Source: Streptomyces sp. NBC_00690 (GTDB taxonomy: Bacteria; Actinomycetota; Actinomycetes; Streptomycetales; Streptomycetaceae). Taken from it: a DNA stretch of 64,000 nucleotides. The DNA is taken from contig NZ_CP109009.1 in assembly GCF_036226685.1 (NCBI RefSeq), positions 1,674,001 to 1,738,000 of the forward strand. The letters are read 5' to 3'. Within the stretch, counting starts at the first letter, position 1. Each line of letters starts with the position of its first letter. The notes under the pieces were generated by a model that saw nothing but the letters and a program-made list of their open reading frames with translations, did not search any database and was not told where the DNA came from. Position numbers and translations under genes: made by a program. This document shows positions 36,521 through 45,753 of the stretch, piece by piece.

Positions 36521-37306
36521 TCAGAGCGTCTTACGACCGCGCAGCCGGTTCGCCCGGTCGTTGAAGCCCCAACCCGCGACGCGCCAGAGGGCTTCCACGG
36601 CGATGTTCCGGTTCATCTTGGAGTCGCCGAGCTCGCGCTCGACGAAGGTGATGGGGACCTCCACCACGTGATAGCCGGCGGCCACGGCCCGGCGGGCGAG
36701 GTCGACCTGGAAGCAGTAGCCCTGGGAGGCGACCTCGTCGAGTCCGAGGCCCTTCAGCGTCTCCGTGCGGAAGGCGCGGAAACCGCCCGTGACATCGCGG
36801 ATCGAGATTCCGAGGAGCAGTCGGGAGTAGGTGCTGCCGCCCCGGGAGATGAACTCGCGGTACTTGGGCCAGTTGACCACCCGGCCGCCGGGCACCCAGC
36901 GTGATCCGAGAACCAGGTCGGCGCCCTTGAGCGCGGTCAGCAGCCGGGGAAGCTCCTCGGGCTGGTGGGAGCCGTCGGCGTCCATCTCGATGAGCACGCC
37001 GTAGCCGTTCTCCATGCCCCAGGCGAAGCCTGCGAGGTAGGCGGCACCGAGCCCTTCCTTCCCCTTGCGGTGCAGCACCTGCACCTGGGGCTCTTCGGCG
37101 GCGACCTCATCGGCGATCTTGCCGGTGCCGTCGGGGCTGTTGTCATCGGCGACGAGGACGTCCGCATCGGGTACTGCGGCGCGCACCCGGGAGACGATCT
37201 TCTTGATGTTCTCGGCCTCGTTGTAGGTCGGAATGATCACCAAGGATCTGCCGAGCGGCCCGTACCGCTTCCCCTGGGCTTCGCTGTCCCTAGCGCCGTC
37301 GTTCAC
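36521..37306 (-). CDS. ppm1: Polyprenol monophosphomannose synthase (GT2)
   Basis: This 261-residue GT2 glycosyltransferase transfers mannose from GDP-mannose to polyprenyl phosphate, which feeds protein O-mannosylation in Streptomyces. Motifs are VIIPTYNEAENI near the N terminus, VADDNSPDGTG, the DxD-type MDADGSHQPEELPRLL and the acceptor-side VTGGFRAFRTETLKGL. It has no C-terminal membrane domain, as in other Streptomyces enzymes of this type, where the acyltransferase part is a separate protein. GTG 37306 follows AAAGGGG at six bases; an upstream extension of the frame is unconvincing. Confidence 0.92.
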   Translation of the reverse strand: MNDGARDSEAQGKRYGPLGRSLVIIPTYNEAENIKKIVSRVRAAVPDADVLVADDNSPDGTGKIADEVAAEEPQVQVLHRKGKEGLGAAYLAGFAWGMENGYGVLIEMDADGSHQPEELPRLLTALKGADLVLGSRWVPGGRVVNWPKYREFISRGGSTYSRLLLGISIRDVTGGFRAFRTETLKGLGLDEVASQGYCFQVDLARRAVAAGYHVVEVPITFVERELGDSKMNRNIAVEALWRVAGWGFNDRANRLRGRKTL

Positions 37307-37884
37307 TACTGCCCCTTTTAATGTCCGTGCACAGAACCCCACCATAGCGAGCGGGCCGCGCCGGCTCACGACAGCACGGACCTGGGGTGTCGTGCCCGAG
37401 GTCCGTGCTGGTGCGTGGTGCGGGTCGGCCCGGTGGCGGCAGGTGTCACCGGTGGTCCCAGGGACGGTATCGCGAATGGTGCGGATCGGGGCCCGGCGTC
37501 CTTCGGGCCGGCCTGGGACCCGCTGGCTGCGGGTCGACCGAGAGCCGTTGTCTACTGAACGCCGGACCCCATCCGGGTCGCACCAGCCGGCCGGCTGAAA
37601 CCTTCCCTCGCCCCCGAGGCGCGGGTGCTGGACCTGGCTCCCAGTGGCAGTGCCCCGGTGCGGCGCACTGCCCCCTGGCCCAGCGGCGTTCAGCGACTGC
37701 GTGGAGATCCCACCGGCCGGACGTCCTGTGGTGGACTCGGCCGAACCTACCCGCCCGTGGGCGCTCCATGTCAACAGTCGTGCGATCTGCGTGGTTTGCC
37801 CATTTCAGCCGGATCGATACCGAAGATCCGCAGGTCGTGGCCGAACGTCACAGACAGTAGCGCTCCGTACGAAATGTCCGTACG
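37307..37884. other. Intergenic region upstream of ppm1
   Basis: This 578-bp stretch lies between two minus-strand genes. Several open frames cross it, but none has recognisable sequence or a good start. A small inverted repeat, GTACG/CGTAC, lies at about 37867-37883. The ppm1 promoter should lie in the first 200 bp, but no clear hexamers were seen. Confidence 0.4.
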
Positions 37885-39528
37885 TCACTCGTTCGGCCGG
37901 TCAAACACGGTCCGTCCGGAGACCACCGTGCGCAGGCAGCGCGGCAGTTCACGGCCGGGCGTGAGATCGGGCAGACCGGGGGTGCCGGAGCGCGGGTCGG
38001 TGGACCAGCGCGCCACCCGGTCGTCGGGGGCCTGGACCACCAGTTCCTCGGTGCGCCACACGGCGTAGTCGGCCGGGGCTCCGGGCACCAGCACACCGGC
38101 GTCGTCCCGGCCGGCGGCCCGCCAGCCGCCGCGGGTGTGAGCGGTGAAGGCGGCCCGCACCGAGATCCGGTGCTCGGGGGTGCGGTGAAAGGCCGCGGCC
38201 CGGACGGTGCCCCACGGATCGAGCGGGGTGACGGGACTGTCGGAGCCCAGCGCCAGGGGCACTCCGGCTCTGAGCAGCGCGGCGAACGGGTTGAGCGTAC
38301 GGGCCCGTTCGACGCCGAGGCGCTCCGCATACATGCCCTCGTCGCCGCCCCACGCGGCGTCGAAGGCGGGCTGGACGGAAGCCGTGAGACCGAACTCTGC
38401 GAAGGCCGCGATGGTTTCGGGCGTGAGCATCTCCGCGTGTTCGATGCGGTGTCGAGCGGCCCGGACCCGGTGCAGACCGACCAGTTCGGCCGCGGCGCGC
38501 ACACCCTCCGTGACCGTGGTGAGCGCGGCGTCGCCGATGGCGTGGAACCCGGCCTGGAGGCCGGCCTCGGTGCACGCGGCGACGTGTGCCGCGACGGCGG
38601 CCACATCAAGGTGCGCCGACCCGGTGTGGGCATCGGCGTCGGCGTAGGGGGTGTGGAGGCAGGCGGTGTGGGAACCGAGGGAGCCATCGACGAACAGGTC
38701 TCCCGCAGCGCCGACGGCGCCGAGCTCCTTGATCCGTTGAGCACCGTTCGCATCCGCGATGCGCTCGGCCCAGTATCCGACCACCCGAGGCCCCGCACCT
38801 TCCACGGCCAGGGCCAGCAGGGCGGTGAAGTCCTCCTCGTCGGAGATATCGGGCCCGCCGCACTCATGAAGGGTGCCGATGCCGAGGGAGGCCGCGCGGT
38901 CCAGCGCGGCCCGCTGGGCTGCGGCCCGCTGCGCGGGACTGACGGCCTCATGGGCAGCGGCTCGCACGGCGTGGTGGGCCGCAGCGGTGAGCGGTTCGTC
39001 GGGGCGGTAGCCGGGCAGCCCGGTGACCTCGGGTACGAGGTCGAGCAGGGCGGTGGTGACGACGGCGGAGTGCACGTCGATCCGCGTCAGGTAGAGGGGC
39101 CGACCGCCGGTCGCGGCGTCGAGTTCGGCGCGGCTGGGGTGACGCCGCTCGGGCCAGCGGGCGGCGTCCCAACCATGGCCGAGAAGGACCTTGTCCGCGG
39201 GGTGTGCGGTGCTGTGGTCCCGTACCAGCCGCAGGGCGTCGGCCAGGGTGCTGGCGTCGGACAGATCCAGTCCGGTGAGGGCGAGCCCCGTGGCGGTGGT
39301 GTGCACGTGTGCGTCGGTGAATGCCGGGGTGACCAAGGCGCCTTCGAGGTCGACGACCTCGTCGACGCCGTCGGCGAAGGCATCGGCGGCCCCTTCGGAG
39401 CCCACCCATGCGACATGGCCCCGCTCGATGACCATCGCGGTGGCGAAGGGGTCGGCCGGGCTGTGGACTTCCCCGCCGCGCAGCAGGGTGGTGCGCTGTG
39501 CGCCGGGGACGGTGGTGCTCTCGCTCAT
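37885..39528 (-). CDS. Amidohydrolase, YtcJ/NfdA-like
   Basis: This 547-residue metal-dependent amidohydrolase carries the N-terminal metal site DAHVHTTATG, the later LHECGG, HRIEHAEML and LGSDSPVTPLDPWGTVRAA blocks, and the small beta-sandwich at both ends. YtcJ-type members include N-substituted formamide deformylases and other amide hydrolases; the substrate here is unknown. No signal peptide is seen. It is minus-strand, 21 bp downstream of the Lrp regulator gene, and possibly cotranscribed with it. Confidence 0.88.
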   Translation of the reverse strand: MSESTTVPGAQRTTLLRGGEVHSPADPFATAMVIERGHVAWVGSEGAADAFADGVDEVVDLEGALVTPAFTDAHVHTTATGLALTGLDLSDASTLADALRLVRDHSTAHPADKVLLGHGWDAARWPERRHPSRAELDAATGGRPLYLTRIDVHSAVVTTALLDLVPEVTGLPGYRPDEPLTAAAHHAVRAAAHEAVSPAQRAAAQRAALDRAASLGIGTLHECGGPDISDEEDFTALLALAVEGAGPRVVGYWAERIADANGAQRIKELGAVGAAGDLFVDGSLGSHTACLHTPYADADAHTGSAHLDVAAVAAHVAACTEAGLQAGFHAIGDAALTTVTEGVRAAAELVGLHRVRAARHRIEHAEMLTPETIAAFAEFGLTASVQPAFDAAWGGDEGMYAERLGVERARTLNPFAALLRAGVPLALGSDSPVTPLDPWGTVRAAAFHRTPEHRISVRAAFTAHTRGGWRAAGRDDAGVLVPGAPADYAVWRTEELVVQAPDDRVARWSTDPRSGTPGLPDLTPGRELPRCLRTVVSGRTVFDRPNE

Positions 39529-39549
39529 GGGGTCAGCCTAGGCACTGGC

Positions 39550-39990
39550 CTAGATGCGCAGCGGGCGGGCCTCATAGGGAGTCGAGAGGACGACCGTGGT
39601 GCGCGTGGAGACGCCGGCGAGGGAACGGATGCGGGTGAGGAGGTTCTCCAGTTCCAGGGGCGTGGAGACCCGCACCTTGAGGATGTAGTTCTCGTCCCCG
39701 GCGACGCTGTGGCACGCCTCGATCTCCGGCACGTCGGCCAGCCGTTCGGAGATGTCGTCGGGGGCGCTCGGGTCGAAGGGCTTGACGGAGATGAACGCGG
39801 TCAACGGCAGCCCGACCGCCTCGGAATCGACGACCGCGACATAGCCCCGGATGACTCCACGCTGCTCCAATCGGCGGACTCTTTGATGCACCGCGGAAGT
39901 GGACAGGCCGGTGGCCTTGCCCAGGTCTGTGTAGCTCATGCGCCCGTCTTTGACGAGCAATTCAACGATCTGACGATCCAGCTCCTCCAT
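39550..39990 (-). CDS. Lrp/AsnC-family regulator
   Basis: This 146-residue feast/famine regulator has an N-terminal HTH (MEELDRQIVELLVKDGRMSYTDLGKATGLSTSAVHQRVRRLEQRGVIRGY) and a C-terminal RAM effector domain (FISVKPF, then CHSVAGDENYILKVRV). These proteins usually sense amino acids and form octamers. ATG 39990 opens the HTH; an in-frame TTG nine bases earlier is the alternative. The amidohydrolase gene directly downstream is a possible target. Confidence 0.9.
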   Translation of the reverse strand: MEELDRQIVELLVKDGRMSYTDLGKATGLSTSAVHQRVRRLEQRGVIRGYVAVVDSEAVGLPLTAFISVKPFDPSAPDDISERLADVPEIEACHSVAGDENYILKVRVSTPLELENLLTRIRSLAGVSTRTTVVLSTPYEARPLRI

Positions 39991-40192
39991 GCGGATCAAC
40001 CTAATTCCCCAGGTCGGCTACGGCACAGTCATATGCGATGCCGGAGGGCACTGATGGCCGCCATGTGACGAACGCCACACGATTGGCGCGCCCTTGCCCG
40101 TGACCGGATGGTTATGCGCCCGCGCGGATGGGAAGTGCTTGCTGTGGTCGAGGCCACATGTGCCTGATTGGCCCACCCGAGGGGGAGATCCC

Positions 40193-40603
40193 ATGCAGAA
40201 CGTCAGGAACATCAACCGTCATCAACCGGAGCCCCTCGATGTGGCTGAACCCGGTGAGGCGGATGAGCTCGATACCTACGACACCTTCGAGATGTACCGC
40301 GTGATCTGCCCGGACTGCGTCCAGCCGATCGCCCTGCTCGCGGGCGAGGACCTGCTGCCGGAGCACGCGCTGTGCCCGACCCCGTGGAATCCGTTCGGAC
40401 TGACCGTGTGCAGCGGCACCGGTCGAACGGCAGCACAGGCGCGGCCCGCCGATGAGAACCTCGTGGCCCAGGAACAGGAGATGGGACTTCTGCTGACCCT
40501 GCCCCAGGGACTCGACTGGCGGATGCAGCCCTTCTCCCACGTCGGCGGCCCGGAAACCCGACCGGTTCGGGTGCCCCCGATGCGCAGCCGCCGCGCGGCC
40601 TAG
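40193..40603 (+). CDS. Cysteine-containing small protein of unknown function
   Basis: This 136-residue protein has an acidic N-terminal part (LDVAEPGEADELDTYDTFEMYRV) and then a CPDC pair, a later CPTPWNPFG and VCSGTG, which could form a zinc site with four Cys. The C terminus is basic (RSRRAA). GGGGGAGA precedes ATG 40193. I know no function for it. It looks like a conserved Streptomyces protein because the codon use is regular and the start is well defined. Confidence 0.7.
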   Translation: MQNVRNINRHQPEPLDVAEPGEADELDTYDTFEMYRVICPDCVQPIALLAGEDLLPEHALCPTPWNPFGLTVCSGTGRTAAQARPADENLVAQEQEMGLLLTLPQGLDWRMQPFSHVGGPETRPVRVPPMRSRRAA

Positions 40604-40921
40604 AGCCCCCGCTGCTCGCTTCTCCGCAGTTCCCTTGCCCCACACGTGCCTTCACCATGGCAGCCGACTGGCGTGGTGCAGGATCCGTTGACACGGGCTC
40701 TCGGGCCCGGTCGCGAACGAACACCGGCTCCACCCCGACTCACCTCTCTCCACCCGCGGGCCGTGGCCCTGCTGCTCGGCGTGAACGCCTCGCCCCGTCG
40801 AGCCTGCCCGCGTCTGCGCACCCCATGCCCCGTACACCCGGATGAGTGCCGGGCCGTGCTCACTCGGCCCTGTGCCGACTCGCTCCCGGATCGCCAGAGA
40901 CCGTGCCACTGAACGGGCACG
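40604..40921. other. Convergent intergenic region
   Basis: No gene is supported between the small protein gene and the terminator of the acyl-CoA dehydrogenase gene. The short frames here have poor codon use. Confidence 0.4.
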
Positions 40922-40954
40922 CCTCGGCCCCGACAGGATCTGCCGGGGCCGAGG
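40922..40954. terminator. Hairpin terminator of the acyl-CoA dehydrogenase gene
   Basis: Perfect 11-base arms (CCTCGGCCCCG and CGGGGCCGAGG) flank an 11-base loop, 14 bp beyond the stop of the minus-strand dehydrogenase gene. Confidence 0.85.
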
Positions 40955-40968
40955 GTCGTGCGGGACGA

Positions 40969-42141
40969 TCAGCGGGACTCGGGGCCGATCAGGTGACGGG
41001 CGATCACCATGCGCTGGATCTGGTTGGTGCCCTCCACGATCTGGAGCACCTTCGCCTCGCGCATGTAGCGCTCCACCGGGAAGTCCAGTGTGTAGCCGTA
41101 GCCTCCGAGCACCTGTACGGCGTCGGTGGTGACGCTCATCGCCGCGTCCGTGCAGAACAGCTTGGCCATGGCCGCCTGGCGGGAGAAGGGCCGCTGCTGA
41201 TCGTGCAGTCGGGCGGCGGCGAGGTAGAGCGCACGGCCCGCCTCTATCCGGGTGGCCATGTCGGCGAGGAGGAAACGCATCCCCTGGAAGTCGGCGATCG
41301 GGCGGCCGAACTGGTGGCGGCCGGAGGCGTAGTCGACCGCCTGGTCCAGCGCCGCCTGGGCGACGCCGATCGCGCAGGCCGCGATGCCGAGCCGCCCCGC
41401 GTCGAGCGCGGACAGGGCGATCGCGAAGCCCTGGCCCTCGGCGCCGATCCGGCGGGTGTCGGGCACCCTGACACCGTCGAAGTGGACCTGGGCCGTGGGC
41501 GAGCCCTTCATGCCCATTTTCTTCTCGGGGACCGCGGCGCTGAGTCCTTCGGCGTCACCGGGTACCAGGAACGCGGTGATGCCCCGGGGGCCCTCCGCAC
41601 CGGTGCGGGCCAGGACCGTGTAGAAGTCGGCGATCCCGCCATGGGTGATCCAGGACTTCGTACCCGTGATCACCCAGTCGTCACCGTCGCGCACCGCCTT
41701 CGTGCGCAGCGACGCCGCATCCGACCCGGAGGAGGGTTCGGAGAGGCTGTAGGCGCCGAGGAGACCTCCGCCGAGCATCGCGGGGAGGTGGGCGGTCCGC
41801 TCCTCCTTGGTGCCGTAGCCCGCCAGGGCATGGCAGGCCAGGGAGTGGACGCTGACCCCGAGACCCACGGTCAGCCTCGCGGCGGCGAGCTCTTCGAGGA
41901 CCTGGAGGTAGACCTCGTAGGGCTGGTCCCCGCCGCCGTACTCACCGTCGTACGGAAGGCCGAGCAGACCTGACGACGACAGGAGGGTGAAGAGTTCGCG
42001 GGGGAAGTGCCCCGCCTCCTCCTCATCGGCTGCGCGGGGGGCGATCTCCCGCTGGACGATGTCTCGCACCAGGGTGATGAGGTCCCTGGACTCCTCGGTG
42101 GGCAACTGACGTTCCACCGGCTGCGGGGCGCGGTCGGACAT
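40969..42141 (-). CDS. Acyl-CoA dehydrogenase
   Basis: This 390-residue flavoenzyme introduces a double bond into acyl-CoA. All family blocks are present: GAYSLSEPSSGSDAASLRTKA (FAD/substrate site), WITHGG, the C-terminal QVLGGYGYTLDFPVERYMREAKVLQIVEGTNQIQRMVI with the catalytic-base Glu in VEGTNQI. Chain-length preference cannot be read. ATG 42141 has GGAGAG about nine bases upstream; the longer frame lacks similarity. Confidence 0.93.
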   Translation of the reverse strand: MSDRAPQPVERQLPTEESRDLITLVRDIVQREIAPRAADEEEAGHFPRELFTLLSSSGLLGLPYDGEYGGGDQPYEVYLQVLEELAAARLTVGLGVSVHSLACHALAGYGTKEERTAHLPAMLGGGLLGAYSLSEPSSGSDAASLRTKAVRDGDDWVITGTKSWITHGGIADFYTVLARTGAEGPRGITAFLVPGDAEGLSAAVPEKKMGMKGSPTAQVHFDGVRVPDTRRIGAEGQGFAIALSALDAGRLGIAACAIGVAQAALDQAVDYASGRHQFGRPIADFQGMRFLLADMATRIEAGRALYLAAARLHDQQRPFSRQAAMAKLFCTDAAMSVTTDAVQVLGGYGYTLDFPVERYMREAKVLQIVEGTNQIQRMVIARHLIGPESR

Positions 42142-42430
42142 TACGGCGCTCTCCTCCCTGTACGGGCGCTGCGGCGGCGCGCGAAGGGTGAAGCGCGCCT
42201 CGCCGATCTTGCTTTCCAAGGCCGTTAGTACCCCTCCGGATCGCGGAAAAGCCCTGCTGACGGCCGTGGCGCGTTGAGTATGCCCGATCAGAGCCCTTCC
42301 GTCACGGGTGCAATGGAGCGCTTGCCGTCGCCCCGGGCCGGGAGGCAACGGGCTCCCAACGGGAAGCCGCGCAACGCGTGTGACACAGGAGGCTGACGCG
42401 ACGGGACCTGGGGCACCGATACGGTGAACC

Positions 42431-42985
42431 ATGATCTCCTCGGTCCGGACACCCCTGTTGTTCCTCGATGTCGACGGGCCGCTCATCCCCTTCGGCGGAA
42501 CCCGGCAGCAGCGTCCGGACGGCTATCCCCTCTACGGGTCGGCCTCGATGCGTGCCACCCACTCGAACCCCCTACTGGCGCGGATCGATCCGGCCCACGG
42601 GCCCCGGTTGGCCGCCCTCCCCTGCGAGCTGGTGTGGGCCACCAGTTGGATGGAGGAGGCCAATGAGTGCGTGGCGCCATGGATCGGTCTGCCCGCCCTG
42701 CCCGTGGTCCACGGACACCCGCACTCATCGGCTCGGGAAACGGACACCTGGGGCGACCGGCACGGCAAGGCTCCGGCCATCGTCGAGTACGCCGCCGGAC
42801 GGGCGTTCATCTGGGTCGACGACGAGATCACCGAAGGGGATCGGACCTGGGTTGCAGCCCACCACAGGGGGCGGGCCCTACTCCATCGGGTCGAGGCGCA
42901 CCGAGGGCTGGTCGAAGCGGACTACGCCGCGCTGCGGGCGTGGTTGCGCACCACGGGGGACAGCACGCCCACGGACCTCTTCTAG
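42431..42985 (+). CDS. HAD-like hydrolase domain protein
   Basis: This 184-residue protein has HAD motif I (LLFLDVDGPLIPFGG, residues 9-23) with the nucleophile-type Asp pair, a motif II-like ATSW and a motif IV-like WVDDEI. It resembles the HAD domain found in Swiss Army Knife RNA-repair-type proteins, which would make it a phosphatase or kinase-phosphatase, but that link is only a recollection of the pattern. It is monocistronic, upstream of a methyltransferase gene. Confidence 0.75.
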   Translation: MISSVRTPLLFLDVDGPLIPFGGTRQQRPDGYPLYGSASMRATHSNPLLARIDPAHGPRLAALPCELVWATSWMEEANECVAPWIGLPALPVVHGHPHSSARETDTWGDRHGKAPAIVEYAAGRAFIWVDDEITEGDRTWVAAHHRGRALLHRVEAHRGLVEADYAALRAWLRTTGDSTPTDLF

Positions 42986-43078
42986 GCACATTGCCCAGCG
43001 GTTTTTCGGACAGATTGGTGATGCTCGCCGTTGGGCACTCCTCGTCAGCGTCCCAGCGAGCCGCTACTGTCCTCGCTC

Positions 43079-43711
43079 GTGTCCGAACTCTCCTCGCACC
43101 TCAGCGCAACGGCGGATGCCTACGACGCGATCGCCGTTGTGTACGCCGATTTCGTCCGTAACGCGCTTGATGACTTTCCGCTCGATCGCGCGGTGCTCAC
43201 CGCGTTCGCCGAACTCGCGCGGGAGGCCCCCATCGGGCTCGTCGCCGAGTTGGGGTGCGGGCCCGGATGGATGACGGCGCACCTGCGGGACCTGGGTCTG
43301 GACGCCTTCGGCATCGACCTGTCGCCGGTGATGATCGATCTCGCCCGGGAGGCGTACCCGGACCTGCGGTTCGAGATCGGCTCGATGGACGCCCTGGACC
43401 TGCCCGATGGCGAACTGGGCGCCATTGTGTCGTGGTACTCGATCATCCACACCCCGCCGCAGATCGTGCCTTCGATCTTCGCGGAGTTCCGTCGGGTGCT
43501 CGCACCCGGGGGCCATCTCCTGCTCGGGTTCTTCGAGTCGGAGGGCAAGCCGGTCACGGAGTTCGACCACAAGGTCACTGCCGCCTATCGGTGGCCGATC
43601 GACGACCTCGCGGAGTTGGCGGGCGCCGCGGGATTCGTCGAGGTCGGCCGCATGCTGCGCGAGCCGCACGAGGACGAACGGTTTCGCCGAGGTCATCTGC
43701 TGATGCGTTGA
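43079..43711 (+). CDS. Class I SAM-dependent methyltransferase
   Basis: This 210-residue methyltransferase has motif I VAELGCGPGWMTAHL, an acidic motif II (AFGIDLSPVMIDLAREAYPDL), and ALDLPDGELGAIVSWYSIIH. After motif IV comes LAPGGHLLLGFFES. The substrate is unknown; the type is common as a small-molecule methylase. GTG 43079 opens the natural N terminus; a TTG at 43031 in frame is less likely. Confidence 0.82.
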   Translation: MSELSSHLSATADAYDAIAVVYADFVRNALDDFPLDRAVLTAFAELAREAPIGLVAELGCGPGWMTAHLRDLGLDAFGIDLSPVMIDLAREAYPDLRFEIGSMDALDLPDGELGAIVSWYSIIHTPPQIVPSIFAEFRRVLAPGGHLLLGFFESEGKPVTEFDHKVTAAYRWPIDDLAELAGAAGFVEVGRMLREPHEDERFRRGHLLMR

Positions 43712-43831
43712 GGCGAGCAGTTCGTCCGGCTCGCCCGAATGCCGCTGGCTCCGAGGAGCGCTCGGGTGTCGACCGGCGGTGCGAGACCACCCGCCGGTGG
43801 TCGAGCGGGCACGTCGGCCAGTGGGGCCGTC

Positions 43832-44551
43832 TCAGGAGCGGCACGGGGCTTGGCGGTCGCCCGACGGCTCCCAGGCGTCGCAGTACTCCAAGCGCATCTC
43901 GCGCGCACGGCCGGGCGCGGCACCTTCGGGGCGGAGCGCCGTGCGGAAGTGGCGCCGATCAGCCAGGCCAGTCCGGTCAGTCCGGTCAGTCCGGTCAGTC
44001 CGGTCAGCCGCATGCTCGGGACCTCGGTGCGCCACATCCAGGAAGTGATGGGCGCTCTCCCTGAAGGTCTTGGCGTTCCCGCTCATCAGGAGCGTCTCGG
44101 CGTGGAGATGTTGGTGAAAGTAGTCGATGCTCTCCCGCGAGCGCCGGGCCCTCCGGCCCATCGCGAGTGAGGTGGCGGCGCCCGACGACGCGAGGGTGAC
44201 CGTCTGGACCCGTCCGGGGTCGAGCCGTCCGCGCACCTCCTGCCAGTGCGAGGGCGCGAACGGAAGCGAGCGGTGATGCAGGACGAGGTCCAACTGACGT
44301 GTGCCGGGTCCGTCCAGTTCCCGGGTCGGATTGGGGTTGCCGCGAAGCGGAAAGTGGATGAGGGACCGGGGTGAGGTCGCCGCGAGGGTCCACAACCCTC
44401 CGATGTGCTCCGCGGCTTCTTCGTCCAGATAGGCGCCCAGATGTAGATCGTGATCGATGAGTACGGCACGGAGCAGTCGCGGGGCGGGCCGGATGACGAT
44501 GAACTCCTGCGACCCGAGGCGCGCTTGGTGGACGGTGATGCGAAGCTTCAT
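43832..44551 (-). CDS. Protein of unknown function with DRT tandem repeat
   Basis: The product has 239 residues. The first 180 look like an ordered domain of mixed strand and helix (KLRITVHQARLGSQEFIVIRPAPRLLRAVLIDHDLHLGAYLDEEAAEHIGGLWTLA). The following segment repeats DRT four times and leads into a basic tail. I do not recognise a family. GGAGA lies six bases before ATG 44551. Confidence 0.55.
   Translation of the reverse strand: MKLRITVHQARLGSQEFIVIRPAPRLLRAVLIDHDLHLGAYLDEEAAEHIGGLWTLAATSPRSLIHFPLRGNPNPTRELDGPGTRQLDLVLHHRSLPFAPSHWQEVRGRLDPGRVQTVTLASSGAATSLAMGRRARRSRESIDYFHQHLHAETLLMSGNAKTFRESAHHFLDVAHRGPEHAADRTDRTDRTDRTGLADRRHFRTALRPEGAAPGRAREMRLEYCDAWEPSGDRQAPCRS
43971..44006. repeat. 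9-bp tandem repeat, four exact copies
   Basis: GTCCGGTCA is repeated four times without a mismatch and encodes the DRT repeats of the overlapping minus-strand gene. The unit length preserves the frame. Confidence 0.95.
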
Positions 44552-44827
44552 GGGTTCTCCGGGGACACGGTGAATCACGAGTTGGCCCGAGGACAGCCCG
44601 GCGGCCGGGGCTGAACCCGCGGAGTCTGGTCAGAGCGGTGGGGCGGGACTGGCGAACGTCGACGGGGTCCGGCGGCGGAATCGGTGGGGCGTACGGGGCA
44701 CGACTGTCGCCCTCCTTCCCAACTGTTCAACATAGCGGTGGCGTTGGGCGAGCTGACACGCGGCCGGCAGGCGGGTGACCCAGGTGGTTCGGATCGGGGG
44801 TTCGGTTCGGATCGGGCGCGCGGATCA

Positions 44828-44879
44828 GGGGTTCGGTTCCGGGGTTCGGTTCCGGGGTTCGGTTCCGGGGTTCAGTTCG
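44828..44879. repeat. 13-bp tandem repeat, about four copies
   Basis: Three exact copies of GGGGTTCGGTTCC and a fourth with three changes (GGGGTTCAGTTCG). A related unit appears about 30 bp upstream. It lies in noncoding sequence. Confidence 0.9.
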
Positions 44880-45035
44880 AGGCAGCTCGGCCAGGAGCCG
44901 GGTTCGGGGCGAGCGCATGGCCGGTACCCGGCACCCGGTCCGCAGGGCGTTCGTAGGCCGGTGAGCACCTTGCGGCGTCCTCCCCACTCTTCCGCGGGAG
45001 GGGCGGCGGCTCAGCCGCGGTGACAGCGTCGGGTG

Positions 45036-45072
45036 ATTGGTCCAAACCATTGACCCAATGGTCTAGTCCTCC
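45036..45072 (+). promoter_or_regulatory. Paired DasR-like (chitinase-type) operators
   Basis: ATTGGTCCAAACCATT (45036-45051) and AATGGTCTAGTCCTCC (45057-45072) match the DasR-responsive consensus ACTGGTCTAGACCAGT at 13 and 11 of 16 positions respectively by my count. They lie in direct orientation 21 bp apart, followed by a -10-like TAACGT (about 45073-45078). Such paired sites are the hallmark of Streptomyces chitinase promoters. No chitinase gene follows. Confidence 0.6.
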
Positions 45073-45753
45073 TAACGTTTGCGGCAGCGTACAACCGCGT
45101 TCCCGCTCATGCGTCAGACGGCCGACGGCCCGCCCCGCCCGGCACTCCCTCCCCCACGAGGAGACGTGATGCCCGCCCCCCTCTGTCCGTACGCCCGCTC
45201 CCGAACGTCGACCACCGGAGCCGGCACCGCAGCCCTGCGGAAAGAGCAGCTCGCCGCCCTTGCCGTGGCAGCCGCCCGCAGGACTGGGCCACGGGAGCGA
45301 ACCACCCCCAGGAAAGGAACAACTCCGCTCTGCCCCTCCGCCGCGTCGAGCAGCGTTCCGGTCGATCGGAGCGCCGTCCGAACAACCGTGTACGGTCGCA
45401 ACCACTTCGTCGGGCATATGGCGTCCCCCGGTGACACTGCCCGGACTGCTCCACCCGACCAGTCGCGCTCAATGGGGCCATCCGGATCGGCAGACGAGTC
45501 AACCGGTTGTAAGCCCGGCCGGGACACCGTGGACCGGCCGTGTCCACGAGGCAATTCCCCTCGTAAACCAAGCGGCGCCGCCACACAGGGTGGGCCGATC
45601 CGCGCGATGTGTTGAGTGTCGCGCCGATGGGGAACCCACACCGCTCCCCCGCTCGCCGCCGTACCTCCGTGCCGGCCGGGCGCCCGCCGTCGGCACCGGG
45701 CGGAGGGACCTGCCCCGGAACCTCCCCCGTGCCAGGAGCCGGCGCGAACCTCC

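Larger units (their letters stand above)
44579..45753. other. Long region without a convincing gene
   Basis: This 1.2-kb stretch holds tandem repeats (44828-44879), a chitinase/DasR-type promoter (45036-45080) and, after it, an open frame at 45079-45615 with a fair start (GAGGAGACGTG before ATG 45169). The product has no signal peptide, domain or regular codon use. Minus-strand frames are no better. It is best read as the control region of a lost gene plus decayed sequence. Confidence 0.5.

Noticed and set aside
45079..45615. 178-codon frame after the DasR-like sites as a real gene
   Set aside because: No signal peptide, domain or coding-like base pattern; kept only as decayed sequence.
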